This document shows positions 12,537-25,481 of a stretch of 64,000 nt of DNA, piece by piece (position 1 is the first letter of the stretch; each line of letters starts with the position of its first letter). The position numbers were made by a program, and so were the translations under genes. The notes below the pieces were generated by a model. It was not told the DNA's origin. It saw nothing but the letters and a program-made list of their open reading frames with translations, and made no database searches. Source of the stretch: Magnolia sinica (lineage: Eukaryota > Streptophyta > Magnoliopsida > Magnoliales > Magnoliaceae); the NCBI RefSeq assembly GCF_029962835.1, contig NC_080579.1, positions 81,361,959 to 81,425,958 on the forward strand, given 5' to 3'.

Positions 12537-13960
12537 GGACACACCATTAGCAATAATGTGTAATCATACATGGACCCCATAGTTTCACTTAACGTGGCCC
12601 ACCTAAGATTTGGAGCGGCTTGACTTTTGGTGTGTCCCTTCCTCACGAGTCATGTTTTGTGTGCACCTGGTGAATTGGCTGGATGAAATATAATAAACAA
12701 GGTGGACCCACATTCCATCTAATATATAGTTTTTATGATGGGCACTTCCCTTCCCAATGCCTAGTATTGTTGCATTCAATGTGGCCCACTTGACTTATGG
12801 ATCTATGCCTAGTATAAGAGGCGGTTGAAACGTATGGCCTTGATGTCTTCTCACATAGCACATGAAAACCTACTCTCTTATAATGGATGAAGAGATTCCG
12901 AAAAAAAAAAACTCTTAAAAGTTTTCTTGAATAACAATGAGTACTCAACAAAATAATCAACCAGATCCAAGAGCTGCATCTAATAGATATGTTGAATGGA
13001 ATTCACACATCATGGTGGGCCCACACAACTTGAATTCTACCGTAAATTCAAACAATGTGATCATTCTCTATATATAATAATCCACCCTAAACCTGAACCT
13101 GGAATTCAAGTCCAGCCCCCGATAATGGTATGGGTTTAAGAGTCAGATGAGTCCATGTAACTCAATTGAGTTGACTCAGACCCTGATCGAGTCAGAACAA
13201 GTTAATTTGAGTCATTTAATAATAGTCCATATAGGTCTAAAAGCAGTCCAAGCCCATAGTCTGATGGGCTAACCAGACCCATCTTCTATCCCTGAAAGAA
13301 CAGGTGAAAGAAGTGAATCAGACATGTGAGATACGGGCATGCATGCCCTTAAAATATTGAGGTGGGCCATTTCCTTATCATGATTGATGGTGGGACGGAT
13401 CCTAAGAAAGATGATATTGAAACCTTGACCGTAAAAAGACAAACATGCAATCATATTCATGCCCAAAAGAGGCACTCCATTTTTATACATGTGAGTGGGG
13501 CCCACTCCAAAAAGCAAACCACTCAACACCCCACCATGAAGAAGAGGAAACTTTGTTACTCTGAAAGAGTATGTAGATGATACGCTGGCACTTAGAAATT
13601 ACTTATAAATTTCGATTAAGCTGTCCAAAAAATGAATGCCCAGTTCACATGTATCATTAATAAATAAATAAAAATAAGATTATTTGAATATCTGACTATT
13701 GGATGGGCGGACATTGATTGGACGGTTAAAAATGAAAAATATCAATCATATCTATATACAACTGTTCATGAATCAGGGGTTAGGATTTTTCAAGCGATTT
13801 GATTTTGGGACCGTGACTCAGTTGAGTTGAGTTAATAAATGCCACGCGTATAATTTCTGGGCGCGTGCATATCAAGCGTCGTACTCTGCCAGAGTATTAA
13901 GTAATTCGAAGCACCCCTTTTCTTTCATTATCAGCTTTTTGGAAATGTTCTGACTGTACT
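12537..13960. other. Intergenic repeat-derived sequence, no gene
   Basis: It contains weak shared-core MITE traces (gtggcccacct near 12595, catcatggtgggcccac near 13009) and otherwise unrecognised sequence. Open frames of up to 86 codons show no domains. Confidence 0.5.
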
Positions 13961-13964
13961 CCTA

Positions 13965-14056
13965 AAGTGCGTTTGGATGCACTACCGAATTGAATTGCAA
14001 TAAGTAGTATCATGAAGTCGTAATTCAGTTCACTCGTGCATCCAAACAGGTCCATA
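13965..14056. mobile_element. Short hairpin MITE of about 90 bp
   Basis: gtgcgtttggatgcac at the left pairs with gtgcatccaaacagg at the right, with near-palindromic sequence between. There is no coding capacity. Confidence 0.6.
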
Positions 14057-14499
14057 TCTCATGAGGCATTCCAGTTTCTTGAAAATGACCAGCTTGTTTG
14101 GGTTGTTTATTGGCCCACTAGATGGACGATCCACATCATCTATCCGTGCAGTTAATTTGCGTCATGTCCACGGTACAAAAGCCACAACAACAAGATGATC
14201 AGAGCCCTCTAATTAGCGGCCATCTCCTCCATCGAACGTGCACCGTCGATATTTCTCTTGTTATCGTCAAGTTTGTTCTGATATTTCACATTTTCCAGTA
14301 CGGCCCACCAGATGGACGGTCTGGATTGACGAATAAAATAGCCTGGCAGTAGGTATATGAGTGACAATCATCACAATGACCTAGAGTTTCCTGTAAAATA
14401 AAAGTAGAACTCATGTGTCCATAGGCCCTTAGTAGGTACAAGTGGGGCCCACAATGCTGTAAACCAGTCTGTTGATCTGGTGGGCCCTGACAAGTGTGA

Positions 14500-14697
14500 A
14501 AATGGGATTAATCACACTGTTTCCTATGGTGTGGTCCACCTGAGATTAGGATCTGCTTCATTTCTTAGGATCATGCCCTAAATGAAGTGGAAAAACGGAC
14601 GGACGGTGTGGATGTAGAATACATACATCAATGTGGGTCCCACGGTAAGGGACGTACTGTCTTGGGTGAGACCGGGGTCGCACCTAATCCACTCCAG
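14500..14697. mobile_element. Half copy of the shared-core MITE, 'attaggtgagaccc' module
   Basis: The right arm only: tgtggtccacctgagattag, aaaacggacggacggtgtgg, acatcaatgtgggtccc, then gggtgagaccggggtcgcac and taatccactcc. The terminal block equals that of the element at 789. Confidence 0.68.
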
Positions 14698-14699
14698 TG

Positions 14700-15540
14700 A
14701 GAATTGCCATCTAATATCTTATATAGGAAGATCATAGCCCTCTATTTATTGAACTTATTACAAATAAATATGGACCATTGATCTAGTTATTTTAACCGTC
14801 TATTTTCAGGCTATTATTGATCGGAGAGCTAGGATGGTCCCATTTGGTAGATTTGTGGGGCATGGTCGATCCAACGGTGGATTCGATCAAATCAACGTTC
14901 TATCTCATCGAAGCATGGGCCATTTGTGCTGGGACTGCGATCGAGGATGCTGTAGTTATCCTCGGCCTGAGGATCATACAATTCATCAAAGAAAAAAAGA
15001 AAAGAACCCTGCTTTTGCTTTTGAAGTGTGGACTGGTTAGACACTCAGGACAGTGCACCGGGCAGGTGTCTAGGCTTTTTCAAAGGGAAGCAACCACTGT
15101 TAGACACGTGGCATGCATGCACCAAAATCGAAACCTATCAGATGGTGGGCCCACTTTTGATTGGGATGAAGGTCCAAAATCAGGTTGATCAGACAATCCT
15201 GGCCTCTGATTAATGGACATTTGATGGTTGAATCTGGAACGTTGATTACTTTTATTTTCAACTGTTCATTAGATGTCCACCAACTTGATGATTATCAATA
15301 CCCCATTCCATGTTTTTTGTTACGGCCCATCTGCAGTAGCCAAAAATTTGAACGGTCGAAAATGAGGTTGACCATTCACCATTCGGACAGTCTGATGCAT
15401 GAATTGAAATCATCGTACTCTCCACCCCGTAATATTAATTACTTTCTCTTTATACTTATCATACACACATTAAATATATGTACCACATTTTCCGTGCGAG
15501 AAGATTGATTATGACGCTGTCAGTAGCTAGTAGTTATCAG
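14700..15540. other. No recognisable gene
   Basis: The longest open frame is 123 codons (14817-15188, plus) and overlaps two others. Its composition and lack of any motif suggest chance. The surrounding sequence resembles diffuse MITE-derived DNA. Confidence 0.5.
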
Positions 15541-15554
15541 ACGGTGCTATTTGA

Positions 15555-15975
15555 CCCTCACCATGATATACGTGTTTTATCCACACCGTCCATCCATTTT
15601 TCCAGATCATTTTAGGACAAGAGGCCAAAAATGAGGCAGATTCAAATCTCATGTGGACCACACTACAGGAAACAGTGATGAATGAATGCCTACCACTAAA
15701 AACTTGCTGGGCCATAAATTTTTCGGAAAAAGCTTATATCTGTAATTTCCCATCATCAACTTGGATGCCAAACAAACATTACAGTGGGCCTTAAGAGGTT
15801 TTAATGGTGAAAATCCAATCAACACTTCTTCGTTTTTTTCCCCTTATCATGGTGCAGTCCACTTGAGATATAGGTTGTCTCCGTTCTGGGCTCATGTTTT
15901 AAAAAATATAGAAAAATAAATAGACAGGTGAATAAAACACATACATCATGGTGGGCCCACAAAGCATTATTCGTA
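15555..15975. mobile_element. Shared-core MITE, both arms present
   Basis: The left arm ccatgatatacgtgttttat and tccacaccgtccatccattt pairs with aaataaatagacaggtg and acatacatcatggtgggccc. The core order is intact. Target duplication not resolved. Confidence 0.75.
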
Positions 15976-16229
15976 GCTAACTCACCACTGGCAATGTCAG
16001 TCGACAATTCATGTATGCATGACTCATATTATGAATTAGTGTGGTTTTTAATGTGCATTTAAATTTATGTCATTGATAAGTAGTACCACCTGTCATTAGA
16101 ATTATAATGAAAGAGGCAGTGATTTCAACCTCTAATGGTTATATACTCAAGACTGCCTAACTCCCATTTATAAAGGTGTTGGAAAACTATAAACGTGCAT
16201 GGCTGCTCTCATTGCTTGTAAAGTCATAA

Positions 16230-16835
16230 GGACCTGTTTCGCCACTTGCATTGGAAAGTATTAGGTGGGATGGGATTCAAAAAACATAATCATTACTCAT
16301 GGCAGGAATTGTTCCCTGGTACCATGGGATAAGCTTAATTCCATGCTTGCTTTGTTTGTAATATGATGATACAATGAATGGATATATACTCACTATCATT
16401 GAAAACTATTGAGAATAACGCACATGTGTTATACCTAAAGTGTTCATTTATTTTGTAACCTCGTTTTATGGCATGGGCCTAAAAATAAGGTAGATCCAAA
16501 AGTTATGTGGCCTCAAAGAAGTTTTCAATGGTAAGTATTCAATCCCCGTTGCTTTCTATGGTGGGGCCCACTTGAGCTTTAGATCTACCTGATTTTTTGG
16601 CCCATGCTCTAAAATGATCTCGAAAAATGGGTGGACGGTGTGGATATAGTCCACATATCATGGTAGGACCTACACAACTTGCTAACATTGAATGAAATTG
16701 GCACGGGAGCCAATGCAATTCCATCTAATCTACTTTCAAGCTTTTCCATTCTTCATAAACATGGAGTGGAATTCGCACAGGACCAGATGCAATTCCATCC
16801 CACCTAATCCTTTCCAATGGAACTGGCCAAAGGGC
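16230..16835. mobile_element. PIF/Harbinger-like MITE abutting the next element
   Basis: The left end ggacctgtttcgccacttgc, then cattggaaagtattaggtgg, pairs with cccacctaatcctttccaat at the right. The final bases merge with the start of the next element (ggccaaagggcctg). TAA precedes the left end (16227-16229). A shared-core half copy lies inside at about 16440-16685. Confidence 0.65.
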
Positions 16836-17244
16836 CTGTTTGGCCGGGTGGATTGGAAGGGATTGAATGGTACTAGGGTGGATGGCATGGATTTCTAGGT
16901 AATGATGGTGTTGTCAATTGATTGTCTTGAGATCCATGGGATTGCTCTATCCTTGGATTGCCATATCCAGTCTGTTTGGCACGCCCAGCCAATCCCAGGA
17001 TTAAACCTTCCCATCCCTTCCAATCCCTCGAACCAAACATGTCCCAGGCAAATTTGAGTGGATTAGGGTGGATTGGATGGGATTTAAAGGTAACGATGAT
17101 GTTGTCAATGGATTGTCTTAAGATCCATGGGATTGGGATCAGATCACCGACTCTGTTTTGCACGCCCGGCCAATTCCGGGATTTAACTTCCAATCCCTTC
17201 CAATACCATCCAATTCCTTTCAATCCGACCAGCCAAACGGGCCC
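16832..17244. mobile_element. 'GGGCCTGTTTGGCC' MITE with internal duplication
   Basis: It begins gggcctgtttggccgggtgg and ends ccagccaaacgggccc. The interior holds two direct half-units (gtggattggaagggatt ... acgcccagccaatccc). The same family occurs inverted at 56108-56485. Flanking trinucleotides are AAA and TAA, so the target duplication is uncertain. Confidence 0.78.
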
Positions 17245-17542
17245 TAAGGGGTTGTGTGGATTTAGATAAAGTTGTGTTGTGATTAAAAATCCAAGGCTAT
17301 CTTGCCATGGACATGTTGTTGTTGGCCAATTGATTTATCTCTTATTTAATATATATCATATAACATGAAAATGATAGATCATGAAGAAATGCGTAAGGTT
17401 AAATGGTTGCACACATGACGCATGGAGATATGTTAGCATATGTATGAATAAATGTGATCATAAAGTGTGTTAAAGGTATCATTAATAAGTAATTCTACTT
17501 CTTCACTAGATTCATAAGTTAATAGTAATACATCGATGACTG

Positions 17543-17645
17543 CTTTTTTTTTTTGTGGGATTTCTCCACTTAGGGGTATCGAACCCTATACCTCTTGTTG
17601 AGATTCCTGGGAATCTGCCACCATGGCGAGGATAAGAACCCATCT
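17543..17645 (-). mobile_element. SINE-like piece with poly-A tail
   Basis: On the minus strand ggttcgatacccctaagtgg is followed by a run of A (the T run at 17543-17554 on plus). It resembles the insert at 3742-3835. I see no clear target duplication. Confidence 0.4.
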
Positions 17646-18150
17646 AGAAATACTTATATATGGCTATGTATGATTTCTTTAAGTGCTTGCTGTAATATAA
17701 ATTTTTTAAATCCAAGCATCAGCTTTAAAGCCTATTTAGATTTGGACAAAGTTATGCCGTGATTAGCACCCATTGTATGCTCTCAGAGCTAATTGATTGT
17801 TGACTAGTTGTCTAATTTTATGTTTCTTAAACAACCTGAAATGTAGACATGATATATTATTGTACATGCATGGAACTTAATATTGGTTTATATCACATTT
17901 ATACAGTTCATGTGCACATTTAGCATGTTTCATTTTTTAGTGTTTCAAGATTAATGGTGGCACATATGCCTATGTAAAAAGATTGTGTTGGTTTTAAATT
18001 ATATAGATATAGTAGATTTTTTAAAAAAATAATAATAATAGAGTATAATTTAGAGAACTAAGGCATGTTATAGTCATTGTCTTAAAGAAGAATTTGCCCT
18101 TATAGAAAGATTCCTGATGTACTGAGTTCCAATAAGTTTTCCCTCGGAAT
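17646..18150. other. No recognisable gene
   Basis: AT-rich. A short stretch near 17728-17800 weakly repeats 17250-17330 (gataaagttgtgttgtgatt type). Confidence 0.4.
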
Positions 18151-18152
18151 AC

Positions 18153-21100
18153 AGCAACTCTCTTCGTAGATGAACGGCGTCGATTACATGTAATCACAAT
18201 CTCAACTACACAAACCCAATAATGCTCGTACTAATTTGCCCAAAGAGAATTTACTAAGAGAAAACTCATAAAAAATAGAGGAATGAGATAGAGTTTTTGG
18301 GATGAAAAAAAAATAGACCTTTACAAAGAAAATGGTAGGTAGCCGTTGGGGCTTGATGCACATGCGAGCAGCATAATAAATATATGTCGGTGCATGCCGA
18401 CTCATTAATTATTGGGTTGGTGCATGACAACTCTTATTCTTCATGTGCACAATCAGGATATTATTCATGTAGAGAAAATAAAAGTGTTTGATCAAAGACA
18501 TGTTAAACCATACCGCGTCGCACTATACCTCGCTACGACCATGGCCTGTACATGCATGTGCGAGGTTACACTCATGGCATACCATTGTTTTCTAATATAA
18601 TTAATTAATAAAGGGTTCTATTATAAATATTTAAATTTCTCATCAGATTTCTAATGTGGGACTAATTTAAACACAATAAAACCAAGTGAGGTTAATAAAA
18701 GGCAAAACCAATTTTCTTGATTTTTTTTCTCTCCTTTTATTCTAACAATCCCCCACGATTTGAAAAATAAAGAAAGCGGTGAAGATAGACAAATAGGAAA
18801 CCAAATCTGCAAATCGATGAAATGAAATGTATTAGTAAATGTATCTTAAAAATTTGAACCTTACCTAGTGTAAACATATCTGATTTGTAATAAGGTAGTA
18901 ACATAGAGTTTTAAACTAACTCCCCACAATAACAACCCAAACACATTGTACAACATTTTGGATCAACTTGAATTTTTAAAGCTAACATATTACGGCCATG
19001 TGCTTTATCTCAGTTTCATGAGTGCTTTAGAGAATGCCCTAATTCTCATAAAAAACAGCCCCACATCCACACTAATATAGGTGAGTCCATTAAGGATGTA
19101 TTTACAGCTAACATCCTTCTATATCGCAGTTATGGAACTCATTAAGGAAATACTTCACTTCTTTGCTACAGATCATGAAATTGCTACACTATAGGAATTG
19201 GGATCTCAATTTGATTTATAATGTTGGTACAAAATCACTCAATGCAACTTGTTGTTACCTATTGAACCTAGTTCTTAGGATCTCTAATCATGTATGTTGG
19301 TTTATGATTGTCGGTGATTTATCTAAGTGAGACTCAACCTCATTTCCCTAAATGTACTCATCACTAACTCTTTGTTAGCAATTTAGTTAGTCGATTAGTT
19401 AGATTTTTTTGGGACCTTATAAAATTAATTGTAATTATCCTATCTCAGATTAATTGATTGACTAAGTTATATCTCAAACAAAGATATTTGAACCTCCCAT
19501 TATAGATTCTATTGTTTCCCTCAAGTATCACAGCTTGGCTATCATAATGTAGTGCTATTGTTTCCACGGGTTTACCCCACAAGTGTATATTCTAAAGCAG
19601 AGTTTTTAACCATTTTGTTTATTCACCTGCAATTGCAAGAGCAATAAATTCAGACTTTATCGTGAACTGAGAGATACAAATCTACTTCTTAAACTTCTAG
19701 GATTTTGTAACTCCTTTAAAAGTAAACACATAACTACTCATTGACTTGGATTCCATAGAAACTTATATCCAATTTGCATCATTATACCTCTCGAGTATAG
19801 TTGGATATCTGGTATACTTAATACCATAACTACAAATCTTTTTCAAGTATCTTAGTAATCTATTTACGACATTCTAATGAACTTCTCCAGGATTACTAGT
19901 GTATCTACCCAACTTACCAATTGCATATGCAATATTATTTCTAGTATAGCTCATTAGATACATTAAATGGCTAATGACACTAGAGTACATAAGTTATGAT
20001 ATACTATCACCTTCATTTTTATATAGTTTTGCATGGGGATCAAAGGGAGTACTTGTGGGTATATAATCTAGAAGATTTTTTATTTTTTTATTTTTCATAA
20101 TTTCTCCACATAATGTGATTGAGATAAAGTGATTCCGTTTAATTTTTTCACAATTTTAATTCCAAGAATCACATCCACCTCTCCTAGGTCCTTCATGTCG
20201 AATTGTGAACTAAGTAAAGACTTAGTTTCATTCATCACATCAATATTATAATAAAAAATCAACATGTCATCTATATACAATCATATGATAATGCATGTAT
20301 TTTCAAACAACTTGTTGTACACACATTGATCTAACTCATTAATTTGAAAACCATTTAACAATAATGCTTTGTCAAATTTCTCACGTCATTACTTTGGATC
20401 TTGTCTAAGTCCATAGAGAATTTAATTATTTTGCATACTTTATTCTCATGACTTTTTATCACAAATCCATTGGATTTGTACATATAAATTTCTTCTTATA
20501 GTTCTTAATTCAAAAAAGGCAGTTTTCACATTCATTTGGTGGATCAAAAAATTGTAAATGAAAACACTAACTATCAATACTTGTATGCTGGTGATATTAG
20601 TGACCAGTGACTATATGTCAAACAAGTGAAGACATTCCCTTTACTTGTACCTTTTAGCCACAAGCCTTACCTTGAATTTCTCAACAGACCCATTTGGTTT
20701 ATGCTTAGTATTAACAACTCATTTACAATTTATGGATTTATTACTAAGATATAGTTCTACCAATTCCTAGGTGTTATTGTGCAATATAGAGTCAATTTCA
20801 CTATTAATGGCTTTCTTCTAGAATGTTGCATTAAAAGAGCTTATAGCTTCGGCATATAAGATGGGTAATCCTCTATAAGAAAGGTATATGATAGCTCTCA
20901 TCGTAGAGGAACAACATCTATCGAGCACACTCACGATTCAACCACACGAACCCAAGAATGCTCGTATTGATTTTCCCAAAGAGAATTTACAATGAGAAAA
21001 CTTAGAAGAAAATAAGACATTGGAGAAGAGATATAATTTTCAGATGAAAAAACAATAGAGATGAGAAGCCTTTATAAAAAAAAATGGTAGGTAGCTGTTA

Positions 21101-21240
21101 GGGCTTCAGGCGTATGCAAATAGTGTAATAAATACATGCCAACTCATTACTTATTGGGTCAATGCATGAAAACTCTTAATCTTTATGTCCATAATCAGAA
21201 TATTATCTACGCAGAGAAAACAAAAGTATCTGATCAAATA
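18153..21240 (-). mobile_element. Internally deleted Ty1/copia element with direct LTR-like repeats
   Basis: 18153-18503 and 20892-21240 are diverged direct repeats (shared: ttgcccaaagagaatttac-type, aatggtaggtagc, catgccaactcatta). On the minus strand a purine tract (gtgggggat) precedes tgttagaataaaagg at about 18747, marking an LTR edge. The interior keeps only RT/RNase H, with gag, protease and integrase missing. Confidence 0.75.
19260..20880 (-). pseudogene. Ty1/copia reverse transcriptase and RNase H, decayed
   Basis: The clearest part is 20095-20280 on the minus strand, open for 61 codons and containing YIDDMLIFYY and SSQFDMKDLGE, the copia RT active-site region. On either side typical copia sequence is readable across stops, for example the QMNVKTAF block near 20500 and the RNase H landmarks near 19640-19500. 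It has no full-length frame. Confidence 0.85.
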
Positions 21241-21244
21241 TAGA

Positions 21245-21822
21245 CCACACCTCTAATAAGAAAGAGGAAGGTGAAATGAAGTGTTTTCCAACGATTTCAC
21301 ATGTATATATATTAGTTTTGCGATAGAGAAGTTAACATTGTTAAATTACACATTGCATATGCATGTCCAATAAAAATACAACATGTTTCAAATGTGCACA
21401 TGCATGTGTAAATACAACATGCATCTCCATATTTTGTATTTGATGAAAGTGGGCCATCAATTGTAAAATAGAAGAGAGAATAATTTCTAGTATAAGTGAA
21501 ATAAAAAAGAGAATAAATATTTTAGTGGTCTTTATATACCATATGTTTAATACATATTTATCATATAAAATACCTTGTTAACTAAGACTCCTAAAACAAC
21601 ATCTACGTTATAACTCTATCCCGAGTTAGCTAAAATCATAAATATTGACACCTTCTAATATAGAAAATGCACATATGAGGTATAAGACAAGGACTTTAGA
21701 AAGTTTAGTAGGTTTTAGAAAGTCCTATTTTTAATCAAACTTCCAACATGTATGTTTTTGAGCCATCAATGTATCTCCTTTAAAGAATTATTTTATCATT
21801 TGGGTGATATGACATACATTTA
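21245..21822. other. No recognisable gene
   Basis: AT-rich sequence between the copia relic and the solo LTR, with short repeats such as acatgcatgt near 21360-21430. Confidence 0.4.
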
Positions 21823-24035
21823 TGTAGCGCCCTGAAATTCAAGGGCCAAGTAAGAACTCGACTCCCGAATTCCCGAGTGCTACGTGTACTCTAACGGGCC
21901 TCATATGCATGTAAATATGGATATCAAGAAATCAAAGAAAGATTAAATCAACATAAGGTAACTAATCATCGGAAATTTAAATATAAATCATCCACAATCC
22001 AAATATTACTAATAAAGTTATGAACTAGCATAAAACCTCATAATCCCAAGAAACAAATATCCATTAGGGACCTAGTCCGATCCTCTCATCTCTCCTAAAG
22101 AAAGTTAGGCCCTGGCCTAGACCTGAGATCATCCATCGCGGTAGTAAGGTCCGCCAAACGTTTGGAAGTACGCTAACTCCTTGTTGTCATCCACACTGAC
22201 ATCGTCCAATGCGTCTCGCTCAAAGGTTCCTACATCTATGTTAGAGTTTGGTTGGTGTTTTAAAACATCGTCCCAGAGTGAGAGAGAGTGACTAACTTAG
22301 TGGTACCATTAGCAATAGATAGCACAAATAATCATGCATAGAATAAATTTAGTAAATAGCATACATCAGAGATTCCTAAATACTCTTGTTAATGAAATAC
22401 ATGGTTCATGATATGATGCATGTCTCTTTCCACTAACACTCCCTCGAGCAACAACATCTAATGATCAGGAATGACCAACAGTCCCTCATTGCGACCTCGA
22501 CTCCCTAATCGCTAAAGTAAGCAATGTAATTTTATGAATCATGTTAGCCAAGTTGATTAATTGAGTTTATTCATCTAGCAAGTTGGGGAAGCCGTAATAC
22601 CCTTAGTAAAACATTTCCCTAACTTGATTGGGTGGCTCAGGGCTATGACCAATTGGCTCTCGCGATCCTTAGCCCTCGTGGGTTTGATAATCTCATAACT
22701 CTTAAGCTCATACGAAGTCAATTAGGACTTTCAAGTCCAGCTCGCGGTCACTATGATGAGGTTATCACCCTAACATAGGCTGATAGCACGGGCACAGTGT
22801 CCTATACCACCATCCCCGGCTCACGAGTCTTGGTGCTCATTGGCCACTACGGGGAGGCTTGTCACCCCAGCTAGGTCGACAGCATGGGTATAATGTCCCA
22901 TACCACCATCCCCGGCTCATGAGTCTTGTGGGCCGAATATTATAATTAACAGTGGGCGCAAACGTCTCGGGGTATCTCAGGTTCTACATTGGTGTGCGAT
23001 CATGGTTAACACCCAAGGATGGCTGATTGTGAATCAATGTACCCCCATAAGTCACACCGTAAACCGAACAGTATGAGAATGATGTCTCATATAATCCAAC
23101 TACGACTACCGATTCACAGCTTAACTGATCAAACCAGATTTACTCGTGGGCAAGCCCAACAGAAGGTTGCCTAAGTGCTTCAATTAATTGGCCAATCCAT
23201 AAGGGTCTATGCACTAGATAAACAGCATGTATCATCAAATTCAGGGATAAGTCACATAAGATAAGCATAATTCAGCAATTCAATTACATGGACAATAATA
23301 AACCAAATTCAATTAAACCATACAGACCATATTCAATGTGTTTCAACATATACAACCATAAGGACAACCATGCACCAATGCACAGCAGTTCGGTCTTTCA
23401 TGGGTCAACATAAATCATACAATTCAGTTATATGTAAAGGATCAAGTACAAGTAATTCAACAAATCAACAAGTTGTCAACAATTCATGCCTTCTCCCCTA
23501 GCACATTTGACATGCAACGCTAATTCATCCAAAATTAGTAATATTTGGAGAAAATTAATTGCTTATACCCTACAAGAACTTGCAATCAACAATTCATACA
23601 TTGTAATATTAGGGGCTCAAACCCCCTTTTCCATGAATTTGAGAAATCCCTAGTCTATAGTCCCATTCATGCACTCCCAAGAAAATTTCAGCAACATGCA
23701 ATAACAATTCAACATATACATTTACTAGACCTATACTAGGCTCGATAATCGGTCACCTAAAGGTAATAGTCTGCACTTATGGTTGACCAAAAGCAACTAA
23801 AATCGTCCAAACGTAGCCAGGTCCGCAAGCTCGACACGCCAGGCTCCTACGTTGCAAGAAAACAGTGATGAGATGCATGCATATGGCTGGAAATTAGGGA
23901 GAAATGGGCTGAAGTTTAGTTCTCACCTTAGATCGGGCGTAGCTCAGTTTTACAGCAGTAGGATCGAGATCCACAGGGTTGCAAGGGCGTGGGTGCGGGG
24001 GAAATGCGATCCACAAGCACTAAAGCACTCCCTTC

Positions 24036-24068
<33 letters not shown>

Positions 24069-24893
24069 TCCCCTTTCTCTCTATTCTCTCTCTCTCTCTC
24101 AGATTTTTAGTTGCTGAAAAATTAGTAAATGAGAGAGGGTTGGGCCACATATACCCTAAAATTAGATCCTTTAACCCTGAGTTTGATAATATGCCTCCAA
24201 TGGCCCTGTGGGGCCCATTTTTGGCTATTGGGCCCACCCTGATGGGCCCCTGGCCCATCCAATTCATGGATAAGGTATCTCATAGTCTGATGAAGGGCCG
24301 GGTAAAATTTGACGGCAAACGGATGCGGGGTTTTACCGCAGCGGTCCGATTTGCGATCAATGATTACCGGCCTTTGATCAACGGTCAGAATTTGTGGGCG
24401 AGGGCAGTGAAATATTTCTAGCCTTTCGTGTAAATTTAGAAGAGATCTTATGGCTAGAATGCCCGAATTATCTGATCCAAGAAATAGGGCCAATTGATTT
24501 AAATTTTTAGGTTTTCCTTCTTTAGGCCTGACGATTCGCGATTTCCAAGTGCTAGTTGGACGACATGGTTTATCCATCTTTGGGCATCATCTGAGCCCGT
24601 AGTCCGTGAGGGACCATAAGCCCAATGAGGCATATAACTTCCTAAAGTTTCAAAATTTTTTATCCTTCCTCGGGCGGTACATAGCTCTACGGACAGTCGC
24701 CAAGTGAGACTTGGCCGTCTGACCCTACAGTCCATGTTCGGCCTGGATATAATTTGATCAAGTCACATTAGTGGCTTAATCATGATTAATTTACGGGTAA
24801 TAAGCCCACACGTGCGACCGAATTGTACAGTCATGCGTCAGTTCACACGTGAGCGCCTCAAGTTACTGCTCTAGTTTTGGGCTAAGTGTTACA
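21823..24893. mobile_element. Solo LTR (3,071 bp) with perfect 5-bp target duplication
   Basis: It begins TGTAGCGCCCTG and ends GTGTTACA. ATTTA flanks it at 21818-21822 and 24894-24898. No PBS, PPT or coding sequence adjoins it, so it is the product of LTR-LTR recombination. It contains a duplicated block (cataccaccatccccggctc near 22804 and 22898) and CT-rich tracts at 24031-24100. Open frames of 189 and 151 codons at its right end overlap on opposite strands and show no domain. Length suggests a Ty3/gypsy element. Confidence 0.9.
24031..24100. repeat. CT microsatellite in the solo LTR
   Basis: Two (CT)n blocks separated by a pyrimidine-rich stretch. They make part of the overlapping open frames low-complexity (poly Leu-Ser on plus, Arg-Glu on minus). 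Confidence 0.95.
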
Positions 24894-24898
24894 ATTTA

Positions 24899-25430
24899 GG
24901 ACCTGTTTGATTTTACATGTACTCTATAAATAAGTAATTATTAATCTTTCACCCTATTTGAAACTGCAAGAGGTTTTTTTAATTTTATTTTTTATTTTTA
25001 ATTTTAACTTAAAAAACTAATCCAAAAGAACTAACTTAAAATTTTGGGCCCCATTGTGATGATATGATGTATCCGTGCCATTCATCCTTTTACTAGAACA
25101 TTTTAGGGGCATGGGCCAAAAAACAAGGCCGATCCAAGGCTGAAGTGGTCCACATCAAAGGAAACAGTGGCCTTAATACATCCGTCATTAAAAGTTGTTT
25201 CCTTTATTGGACCCATATTGATGTTTATTTGTCATCTAATCTATTCATAAGGTTGCAAAGTAAGTGTTTGATTCCCACTATTTCATGTGGTGTGTTCTAC
25301 TTGAGCTGTGGATCTACCTCATTTGTGGGCTCATGCCCTAAATTCAGTTGGCATAATGGATGGAAGATTTGGATAACCTGCATACATCATAGTGGGTCCC
25401 ATGTTTGATTTCAAAAAGTAGGTTGTGACA
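24899..25430. mobile_element. Decayed PIF/Harbinger-like MITE with the shared core
   Basis: It begins ggacctgtttgatttt directly after TTA (24896-24898). The interior carries the common core (ccgtgccattcatcc ... taatggatggaagattt, gtgggtccc). The right inverted repeat is not clear. The ATTTA target duplication of the solo LTR overlaps its left boundary. Confidence 0.65.
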
Positions 25431-25481
25431 GTCTATGTGGGGAATGCTATATAGTAATTATTTAAGAAAATAATTATTACG

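Noticed and set aside
14817..15188. 123-codon open frame
   Set aside because: No recognisable motif, overlapping frames, MITE-rich surroundings.
23938..23995. tRNA-like gggcgtagctcagtt with a B-box-like ggatcgagatcc
   Set aside because: The boxes are only about 20 bases apart and no cloverleaf or anticodon stem can be drawn.
23852..24577. Overlapping open frames of 189 codons (plus) and 151 codons (minus)
   Set aside because: They lie inside the solo LTR, overlap each other on opposite strands, and include CT microsatellite translation. No domain.
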